Source: Antedon bifida | Taxonomy: Eukaryota > Echinodermata > Crinoidea > Comatulida > Antedonidae | Direction: 5' to 3' | DNA: 64,000 nucleotides | NCBI GenBank assembly: GCA_963402885.1 | Contig: OY727095.1 | Span: forward strand, 15,567,001-15,631,000 | Position numbers and translations under genes: made by a program | The notes under the pieces: generated by a model | Seen by the model: only the letters and a program-made list of their open reading frames with translations | Told to the model about the DNA's origin: nothing | Databases searched by the model: none | Part shown: piece by piece, positions 60,001-64,000 of the stretch | Layout of the letters: each line of letters begins with the position of its first letter | Position numbering within the stretch: position 1 is the stretch's first letter

Positions 60001-62697
60001 AGGGGGTAGGTGTCCTAGAACCGTACATACAAAGAAACTTTTATCAGTTATGTTAGTACACTTTTCAAAATTAACAAGAGCAACGAAAGAGTTTCAAAGT
60101 AAAAAGTTAAAATTGACATTACGCACATTGATAATTCATGAAAAACAAATACTTAAAATGGTCTGAAAAATGCTTTAATTTAGTTTTAATTAAATTTAAT
60201 TCTGTTAATTTTTAACATTTTAAGCACACATTTCTTGTATGTTTGTTTAGTAAGCCTCTTTTAGTAAGGGCGTGTGGCACAGGGTGTTGGACGTTGGACT
60301 ACTGATCGTGAGACCAAGGTTCGAATCCAACTCTCGCCGTATTGCTTGTATCCTTAGGCAAGATACTTTACTTATGTTTGCCTCTCTCCACCCAGGTGTA
60401 TAAATGGTTACCCGGTTAGATCAAGACACAACTTTGCGCTGATTACTAGCTGCATTATGGGAGTATGTTTCCATCGTGTTTGATCCAAAAAATGACTGGG
60501 GTAATAATGTTCAGCGCATTGAGAGCTTGCTTTTATGCGCTATATAAGAATGAACTATTATTATTTTAGGCTAAAAATCAGAGCCCGTACATATTATTAT
60601 TTTAGGCTAAAAATCAGAGCCCGTACATGTTTTTTAACTGTTTTAACAAATTGTGTCTAATTATAGTTGACTGCATGCATAATGAAATTGTTCAATTTAT
60701 GCCTACATTCAACTACCAATTGCAAGTGAAGGCCATATTATAGCACAATATAGTTGTTTTCAGTTTCTGTGCTGCGGATGGGTGAAAAGTAGTGGTACTT
60801 TTAAAATTTTAACATCCACTTAATCTAGCCATAATAAAACATAACTGGATTTGAACTTGATGTTCCAACACTACCTCTTTTAAGAACCTCCTTAACTTCT
60901 TCTATTTTGTCTTCACTCAGCAACCCTCGAAAAACAAAATCCAAAATCATACTCCACCTGTCAGGGTACTTCGTAAGGATAGGGAAGTTGTATCGTTCAT
61001 CAAGAGTTTTTAACTCTGAATCACTAAGAGATTTTCCCAGATTATAAATCTTTCTTGTGTGTGGTGAAAATGATGCTACCTTTCGTTTCTTGATATTATT
61101 GAAAGCAGAAAGCTTTTCTTTAATGACCGACTGAAAACCAAATTGTTCAGTTACTTTTATTGCATCATACAGGACAGAAAGATTTGTTTGACTCAATACT
61201 CCATTTGCAGTTAACAGAGCTAACAGTTCAGTTGTACTGGTAACCCTTTTCAAATTTTCAATGTCATCTACCATTTCTATGAATAGAACTTGTAGCCTGT
61301 TAAGGAGTCCACTTTCATCAAACCATTGTGCAAACTCTGTAATCAACTGTTTAAACTCATCGTCCGAGAGATCTATACGATAAAGAAAAGCAGGTTTCCA
61401 ATATAAAAATATATGCATAAAAACAAGTTTTAATTTTTCAAAAAAGTTGACATACATCCCTTGAGGAAACCATGAGCCAATGGCCAAACACAGAAGTGGG
61501 AACCTCTTATATAATTAGCATAGTTTTCATAATTATTGTTAAAATCATGCATTGTTTAAGAGCTTTAGAAAACAACTACAGTACAACAAAACTACCCACT
61601 TCCTTTATTTTTGTCTTAATAATCAATTTATACTTTTGTTGAAATATTTTGATTATTAATGTTAGAGTAATATCATTCTCATTAACGCCAACTTCTTTAT
61701 CATTATATCTTTATATCATCTTGTCCATATCTTTATTTTTAATGTTTATAATTCTTTGTTTTTGTTTGCTGTTTTGTCTTGTTGATGGCCCAAATCAGCT
61801 CACGCTGGCTGGGTCCCACTCTTGAAATATGGTGTTTAAAAATTAATAATAAATAAATAAATCATCATCACAATTATCTCATTTTCATAATATTCAGGCT
61901 TATTTTGTTATCCCTATCATTCTCTAATCTACTTTATAAGTAATTTTACCTTCATTTGGTTGCCATTGTTGACTTGAAGATATAGTCCGATTCTTGTCCT
62001 TCTCACTGTTGCCTATAACAAATCAGTTAATATATTCTCAGCTTTAAATTAAATTATTATTTTATTGAAATTAAATTACCATTACATACATTTGTTGTTA
62101 AATTGGACATAACATCAACAATTAACTTTAGGATATAGTTCTATAACATACCTTTACCAAGTAGTGTGTTACTTGCTATTCCTCCAAGACGATCTGCAAA
62201 CCTCTGTATTTTGTCTGGATCATCTGCTAATTCTCCCTCAATCTCCAGATAGAGAACTGCATCCCAGATATTGAAGAAGCTATAACTTCTTAACTCGTAG
62301 AAAGATATAACATTAAGTAAAGCACGTGGGTCAACTTGATTCAGGGCCTTGAACAGTCGCTTTCTGTAAGGTGACAACTTGGTTCTATCAGTATGTCTAT
62401 TCAGAATGTTGTTGTCTGTCATATACTTTGATACAAGATCTTTAGCTCTCTTGATTTCAGATAGATTTGTAATCTCTAACAACAAGTCAACATCCATTAG
62501 TGAGATTAAACCTTTTTCTTCAAGATTATTGAATAAGTCATGTCCATTGAAATCTGGATTTCTAAGGTCCCCTACATCCAATTTATCAAATATTAGGAAT
62601 CTCAGCCAATGGTATCTTTCACCATCAAAGCACCTACTGAGACTAGCTTTTAGGTCTTGGAAACTGTTCAAAGATTCAGAACCAGCCATTGTGTTTC
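41993..62697 (-). CDS. Membrane-type Roc-COR GTPase with death-effector-like domains (18-exon model)
   Basis: Exons in transcript order end as 62158, 61950, 60875, 58514, 58070, 51270, 49703, 49389, 48913, 47456, 47045, 46557, 46393, 44719, 43635, 42925, then 42693 and/or 41993. All junctions of exons 1-16 agree in phase (3745 coding nt). Domains: death-effector-like (1-198), a second death-fold region (199-365), Roc GTPase (about 366-558), COR-type (559-1000), two hydrophobic helices (about 1005-1075), and a C-terminal death-effector-like copy (about 1076-1248). Known Roco proteins (LRRK, DAPK1, MFHAS1) are GTP-regulated signalling scaffolds. Death-effector domains recruit partners in apoptosis and innate immunity. 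I infer a membrane-anchored signalling role. The start is ATG 62687-62689 (context CACAATGG), preceded by acceptor TTTTCAG, so a non-coding 5' exon is expected. Total 1254 or 1267 residues depending on exon 17 use. It could instead be two genes, but continuous phase argues for one. Confidence 0.75.
42693..42750 (-). CDS. Exon 17: shortened copy of exon 2 (frameshifting)
   Basis: 58 nt with acceptor TTACAG and donor AAG|GTAAAT. It aligns with the 63-nt exon 2 but lacks 5 nt. Spliced from exon 16 it reads GNNEKK and stops at TAA 42731-42733. In another frame it still reads NKTASSSHQCEPSE, parallel to exon 2. If used, the protein ends here (1254 residues); if skipped, exon 16 joins exon 18 in phase. 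Confidence 0.6.
42925..43443 (-). CDS. Exon 16: C-terminal death-effector-like region
   Basis: 519 nt, phase 1 to phase 1. It reads HFQDLKADVSRCFDGERYCW, DLLNALEHKGLISPTNVNLL and LEITKLSEIKPAEDIVKQYM. I estimate about 60% identity to exon 1 over its whole length, including the second helical part (NVWDAVLHLEIEAELADDPD). Here an acceptor (TTTGCAG) replaces the start codon of exon 1, so it is an internal exon. The donor TTG|GTAATG has the same position and phase as in exon 1. Confidence 0.85.
43635..43859 (-). CDS. Exon 15: two transmembrane helices
   Basis: 225 nt, phase 1 to phase 1. Two hydrophobic stretches, VAAPVAAVLVAVFAILIGCD and AGITIIIGVVLTLAAAWYTH, are separated by a Leu-Pro turn and followed by basic residues. 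This suggests a hairpin in the membrane, with both the Roc-COR part and the C-terminal domain on the same side. Acceptor TTATTTCAG, donor TTAG|GTAGTG. Confidence 0.82.
44719..44935 (-). CDS. Exon 14: Cys-containing end of the COR region
   Basis: 217 nt, phase 0 to phase 1. It reads GGRRGIQYERCILCDVCSDG then DEKLPCTKTGKYLRMDVARY. The C-x2-C-x2-C cluster with a later Cys looks like a small zinc-binding or disulphide unit, as often seen late in invertebrate Roco proteins. Acceptor CTTTAG, donor GGAG|GTAAGA. Confidence 0.82.
45066..45793. mobile_element. Rearranged Penelope-like element in the Roco intron
   Basis: The minus strand of 45105-45300 encodes HPKDKIDKDQQCGIVYQVGC, then HNCKKVYIGETGRALKTRII, a GIY-YIG endonuclease of Penelope type. 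The plus strand of 45310-45718 encodes RESLVHPKNKI joined to SARHSQSKI...SAITDHATIENHIPDFENTK..SRKIKEAIWIRKT, the C-terminal tail of the same kind of protein. The two parts are therefore inverted against each other. GGTTTAACCAAAAAGTTAAC (with the following TTGATTTATTTAAT) ends the element on both sides in inverted orientation. It is defective: no reverse-transcriptase core remains. Confidence 0.75.
46393..46464 (-). CDS. Exon 13: acidic linker (24 codons)
   Basis: 72 nt, phase 0 to phase 0. It reads VTIKRTNDANEASNEEPSSE + ACKE. This is a polar, probably disordered insert within the COR-type region. Acceptor TTTTTTTCAG, donor GAA|GTATGT. It could be skipped without a frameshift. Confidence 0.75.
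46557..46859 (-). CDS. Exon 12: COR region
   Basis: 303 nt, phase 0 to phase 0. It begins RSVVKQSYFVPLRLAFKTST and continues SIYYDFKGYLPDVLFPYMII, then HAELYFDQDHHLTLSLVKFV. YFVP--L and F-GYLPd-LFP---I are second-COR-subdomain landmarks. Acceptor ACAATTTCAG, donor AAAG|GTACTG. Confidence 0.88.
47045..47239 (-). CDS. Exon 11: COR region
   Basis: 195 nt, phase 0 to phase 0. It reads FGKLENGILEEDLLRELWKE then FLVALMIQLGFICKRKTTCS. The G-L-eelL--LW and LM-qLGfICk pattern is typical of COR. I chose donor ACA|GTAGGT (47043-47044) because it is the one that keeps phase with exon 12. Confidence 0.83.
47456..47650 (-). CDS. Exon 10: COR region
   Basis: 195 nt, phase 0 to phase 0. It reads STLLNFLYDLGEIVYMPDNK then AVLDPMKLVEIVTSFVTVIP. 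The pattern LL-FLyDLGeIvY...vLDP-kLv matches the first COR subdomain of Roco proteins. Acceptor CTTTAG, donor CCA|GTAAGT. Confidence 0.88.
47651..48912. other. Roco intron 9, no further exon seen
   Basis: Contains two diverged copies of a roughly 250-bp direct repeat (about 47800-48070 and 48075-48320: GGTTGGGG-TGAG-TAAGA...ATGGACCTCTAG, with CGCAGCCCGG or similar later). Otherwise AT-rich. Confidence 0.5.
48913..49164 (-). CDS. Exon 9: Roc end and start of COR
   Basis: 252 nt, phase 0 to phase 0. It reads AKKVFKELRGALGEKLKVHV, HYFAIENSKKTTDKSFSDLK and LERLVPLKWMRFRCGIHNLR. The F-IENS and P-KWMRF landmarks mark the usual passage from Roc into COR. Acceptor TTATTAG, donor GAG|GTAAAT. Confidence 0.88.
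49389..49568 (-). CDS. Exon 8: Roc G4 region
   Basis: 180 nt, phase 0 to phase 0. It reads HHWTNLQFILSYILSVYSHS then KPTILIVGTHKGKLGKTEKE. GTHKG occupies the G4 position, where Roc domains usually have THxD; the guanine-contacting Asp is Gly here. Acceptor: a long pyrimidine run then TAG; donor GAG|GTAAAT. Confidence 0.88.
49703..49792 (-). CDS. Exon 7: Roc core strand and helix
   Basis: 90 nt, phase 0 to phase 0. It reads IFVTSEALYIVVFDLSVNLK then DRAIVIDSNG. The F-TSEALYIVVFDL stretch is the hydrophobic strand after switch II found in Roc GTPases. Acceptor TTTTCCAG, donor GGC|GTAAGT. Confidence 0.88.
50284..51327 (-). repeat. 13-copy array derived from exon 6 and its splice donor
   Basis: Units of 79-84 bp (CCATGG landmarks at 50300, 50379, 50461, 50544, 50626, 50705, 50786, 50867, 50950, 51033, 51117, 51199 and 51280). 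Read on the minus strand each encodes the FNIWDHGGQLIYHGIHR stretch, then the exon 6 donor and a TATATATATG intron piece. The last unit is the real exon end. Units 1-6 and 7-12 match pairwise, a higher-order repeat of about 490 bp. GGGTAAGT donors persist in units 1, 6, 7 and 13; unit 12 has GGGTAAAG; the others have GGATAAG. Confidence 0.93.
51270..51427 (-). CDS. Exon 6: Roc switch II
   Basis: 158 nt, phase 1 to phase 0. It ends EETFNIWDHGGQLIYHGIHR. WDHGGQ is the Roc form of the D-x-x-G-Q G3 motif, followed by the usual YH-xH segment. Acceptor CTACTACAG; an alternative TATACAG ten nt downstream would not keep phase as neatly. The donor CATCGG|GTAAGT and the last roughly 55 coding bases are the seed of the minisatellite at 50284-51327. 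Confidence 0.9.
51506..52690. other. Roco intron 5, distal part
   Basis: 51520-51740 is rich in CATCATT and TTGTTG microsatellite, partly duplicated. 52355-52590 is an inverted copy of 23600-23870 (AAAAGCCGGCGAGCAGTC), a member of the CCTCCGCC-ended repeat family. No exon is seen. Confidence 0.5.
52691..52990 (-). pseudogene. LINE 3'-end relic
   Basis: The minus strand, in broken frames, carries the final motif of many non-LTR reverse transcriptases (S-IWNELDVTIKSLPSPFTF followed by RNKLKRYYL). Short and frameshifted. The clade is not determined. Confidence 0.5.
53440..55170 (+). pseudogene. Decayed transposon-type coding DNA
   Basis: Plus-strand fragments in several frames: RFGKRYRNEYIQTKSALKC; DADVL; SVII followed after a frameshift by DDTDLLVLLC (around 54540); RDICDNLLFAHAIL; VCLYNGRPGKRGM; and VPLHTDLKPAPEYLLEAFRG. 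I recall this series of motifs, with D-T-D-L-L-V-L-L in the middle, from a family of uncharacterised proteins abundant in marine invertebrates. Several stops and frameshifts make it non-functional. Confidence 0.6.
55330..56035 (-). pseudogene. Non-LTR retrotransposon (LINE) fragment
   Basis: On the minus strand LVKFADDTVLLSLLQNSQDG contains the FADD catalytic motif of reverse transcriptase. CGNFYLEPNVTKTKDMIVDF, RLYLLRKLNHFNVD and a tail (CLMGVAFDACRTNRKRNSFL then PVAIRLFN) follow, typical of the end of Rex/CR1-like elements. It is 5'-truncated and frameshifted, and inserted in the 4.2-kb element. Confidence 0.8.
56075..57090. repeat. Three diverged tandem copies of about 370 bp
   Basis: Units start near 56075, 56425 and 56790, each with TCCTAATT/TCCTATTT...GATAGGTACAG-AAAA, GTAAAAGGTCAAT, CTCTA-GTTA and a TTATGGGCATAAA-type end. 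They form the right subterminal part of the 53005-57275 element. Confidence 0.7.
58070..58155 (-). CDS. Exon 5: Roc switch I
   Basis: 86 nt, phase 2 to phase 1. It reads FEKGHNITDGIAVIRTASTT then WNEAKADSG. ITDGI corresponds to the (S/T)T-D-GI switch I signature of Roc domains. It is followed by a 6.6-kb intron carrying a 4.2-kb inverted-end element. Acceptor TTATTTCAG, donor AGTG|GTAAAC. Confidence 0.85.
58514..58673 (-). CDS. Exon 4: Roc P-loop
   Basis: 160 nt, phase 1 to phase 2. It reads AYNEALKGGSVKVNLGMLKV then IGQEGVGKTCLINACLGK. GQEGVGKT is the Walker A/G1 motif of the Roc GTPase, and the preceding A-YNEALKGG segment is typical of sequence leading into Roc domains. Acceptor ATTTCAG, donor AAAAGA|GTAAGT. 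Confidence 0.9.
58835..58915. mobile_element. Penelope-like terminal fragment
   Basis: Contains AGTACTTACTTGATACGTTT next to CGGCTGG, matching (inverted) the end of the element at 45700-45793. It is bordered by inverted TTAACTTTTCGGTAAACCA and TGGTTTATCGGAAAGTTAA. No coding part is present. Confidence 0.6.
59537..60023. mobile_element. C-rich/G-rich foldback element
   Basis: The left half is built of GGACAACTACCCCCTTA-like units, the right half of the same units inverted (GGGGGTAGTTGTCCTAA). A roughly 35-bp unique centre (AACCTGACTCTGCAACAGTG) separates them. TACATA flanks both ends. The strong strand asymmetry and inverted tandem units would give a long hairpin. It lies in intron 3 of the Roco gene. 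Confidence 0.8.
60267..60568 (+). mobile_element. tRNA-derived SINE
   Basis: The head has RNA polymerase III promoter boxes: box A GTGGCACAGGGTGTTGG (60273) and box B GGTTCGAATCC (60318-60328), with a poor tRNA cloverleaf. The body includes TGCCTCTCTCCACCCAGGTG and TATAAATGGTTACC, familiar from marine invertebrate SINEs, and the tail ends TATAAGAATGAACTATTATT. A short direct duplication (AGGCTAAAAATCAGAGCCCG twice) follows at 60567-60633. Confidence 0.85.
60875..61372 (-). CDS. Exon 3: second death-fold region
   Basis: 498 nt, phase 1 to phase 1, acceptor CGTATAG, donor GAG|GTAGTG. It includes DLSDDEFKQLITEFAQWF, then LLALLTANGVLSQTNLSVLY and DAIKVTEQFGFQSVIKEKL, which fit a death-effector-like helix bundle. 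A further helical segment follows (SDSELKTLDERYNFPILTKY...LDFVFRGLLSEDKIEEVKE). Retention of the following intron would add about 16 residues and stop at 60825, giving a soluble protein with only death-fold domains. Confidence 0.8.
61950..62012 (-). CDS. Exon 2: polar linker (21 codons)
   Basis: 63 nt, phase 1 to phase 1. The acceptor TTATAG and donor AAG|GTAAAAT are good. It encodes GNSEKDKNRTISSSQQWQPN, a polar linker. It has a paralogue at 42693-42750 that lost 5 nt. Confidence 0.75.
62158..62697 (-). CDS. Exon 1: start codon and first death-effector-like region
   Basis: The acceptor TTTTCAG|GAAACACAATG gives a short 5' leader and then the ATG. It reads MAGSESLNSFQDLKASLSRC... with DLFNNLEEKGLISLMDVDLL-LEITNLSEIKRAKDLV, the helix 3-5 pattern of death-effector domains. 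A second helical part follows (SPYRKRLFKAL...NIWDAVLYLEIEGELADDPDKI). The donor TTG|GTAAAGG leaves phase 1. Reading through the donor would stop after five more codons (KGML). Confidence 0.85.
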
Positions 62698-64000
62698 CTG
62701 AAAATAAAATTATAGGACAGTAGTTTATATATCATATATCATACCATTTATTTCAATAGAAACAGTAGAAACAGCAAAAGAAAACAGAATTGTGAAACGA
62801 ATCTGTCAAAGGCAACAAAAATATTACGGACACATATTTAAAAACATTTACGTCATATAACTTATGGTAACAAATTTGACAGAGATAATTAATGCAATTG
62901 CCGATAGAAATATGATTAAGTCGCTCTAAATGTCCAGAGATCTGCTTTGTACAATCTGTTCTTTTTCATTATTAGACCTAGAAATTCTTTGGTTTATCCA
63001 CATCTGTTTAGGTTGCCATTTGGTCAGATGACAATAAATATGAGGGACGTAGTAGGCATAGTCTAGTTTCGCAACTTCTTATTATTCAGAAATACAAATA
63101 ACTATGACGTGACTGATTGTTTGTATAAGGATAGTGTCATAGTATAAAGAAAAGATACATTTGGGACGTTATTATGCAACAAGTTCCTCTAAAACCAGGC
63201 CTAGGCCTGTGGTAGGCTACTGCTCTAGGCCTAATGACAGTCAGTCATAACATGTCTAGTCTAGGCCATCGGTGTCTGCAACATGCACTAGCCTCGAGGC
63301 CTACAAGCACCTATTTTCCATAAACACCGCTCATAAATTCCGCTTACCTCTACCGCTAACTGTTACCGCTCATCTGTGTAAATTGGCCTTTAAGGGCACA
63401 ACATCATTTAAAAGAATGTATATCATATCGCTGGAGTTAGCTTTTAACGCGAAATACAAAACATTCATTATTTGTTTTATAACAGTACTTTTATTCAATT
63501 TAATCATTGACAATTGCTAGGCCGGGAAGCAGCCCATTAACAAATTGCGAGAATACAATCAGGTATGTTATAATATTCACTAAAGATTGTTTTCCACTTT
63601 CATTGTGGGCACATTTGCAGACTGTTTTATAACAAATTCTTACTAAAAATAAGTAACATTATGATTCCCTAAATGTTCATATTCATATTCATTTATTATC
63701 CAGAAAAATAATAACAATAATACAAAAAGCATAAATTACATTAACAAAAACAAGCATAGAAAAACGCAGAAACTATCCTGGCGGATTGTCAAAAAGCAAA
63801 AAATATCGCTATAAAAGACTCTCCTGACTCTCCTGGTGGCAAAATAACAGAAACAAGGTTAAACATTTAACAATCCGGTAACATAGAATTTATATAAAAC
63901 AGAATAAAAATTGCAATCATTATAAATAAACATGTCTGTAATAAATACCGGAATCTCATCCCACATCCGTGGAAATGAAATAAAAACAGAATTAAAAAAA
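62698..64000. other. 5' flank of the Roco-like gene
   Basis: An acceptor just upstream of the start codon means that at least one non-coding exon and the promoter should lie here or beyond the window. I cannot place them. 63180-63310 is less AT-rich and contains GGCCTAGGCC motifs. The region after 63680 is A-rich and repeat-like, possibly the 3' tail of a minus-strand LINE. Confidence 0.4.

Noticed and set aside
60267-60337. tRNA gene
   Set aside because: Boxes A and B are present but the cloverleaf is poor and a SINE body and tail follow, so it is a tRNA-derived SINE.

Overview
The window is AT-rich metazoan DNA. It has spliced genes with GT-AG introns, dense transposons and many tandem repeats. 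Exon families (death-effector-like domains, Roc-COR GTPase, single-repeat ankyrin exons) and the repeat spectrum (BEL/Pao, Penelope-like, tRNA-SINE, MITEs, foldback elements) fit a marine invertebrate deuterostome. An echinoderm is my best guess. The species cannot be fixed from sequence alone.

Layout. 1-4.2 kb: no recognisable gene; a duplicated segment and a 63-bp-arm hairpin. 4.2-22.7 kb: part of a minus-strand ankyrin-repeat gene or gene relic. One exon lies at 22636-22729, followed by single-repeat ankyrin exons in a tandemly duplicated block. That block is interrupted at 8750-16082 by a complete-looking BEL/Pao LTR retrotransposon with LTRs identical by eye, one 2019-codon gag-pol frame, and an apparent in-frame loss of half its integrase. 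21.4-25.7 kb: a 69-bp minisatellite, a TIR element with a triplicated 144-bp end, and a 31-bp minisatellite. 26.3-26.9 kb: second copy of a 0.6-kb TTAA-flanked MITE. 28.1-32.3 kb: a 4.2-kb element with long inverted ends and decayed coding DNA. 34.1-34.8 kb: an 89-bp tandem array. 36.1-39.7 kb: a CAGGGGCGG-ended element and two nested foldback/TIR elements, the inner with a 9-bp target duplication. 41.0-41.3 kb: a LINE relic.

The main gene occupies 42.0-62.7 kb on the minus strand. I could join 16 exons in perfect reading phase, plus an alternative or broken 3' end. The deduced protein of about 1254-1267 residues reads: death-effector-like region (exon 1), linker (exon 2), second death-fold region (exon 3), Roc GTPase (exons 4-8), COR-type region (exons 9-14), two adjacent hydrophobic segments (exon 15), and a C-terminal death-effector-like region (exon 16) paralogous to exon 1. 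It looks like a membrane-anchored Roco GTPase carrying death-fold domains at both ends, so probably a signalling or innate-immunity protein. Its G4 motif lacks the usual Asp. The 3' part of the switch II exon, with its splice donor, has been amplified into a 13-copy array inside the next intron.

Introns of this gene hold a rearranged Penelope-like element, a second 4.2-kb long-inverted-repeat element with decayed coding DNA and a LINE insertion, a C/G-rich foldback, a tRNA-derived SINE and other repeat debris. Exon limits come from splice consensus, phase and protein similarity recalled from memory; no transcript or database was consulted.
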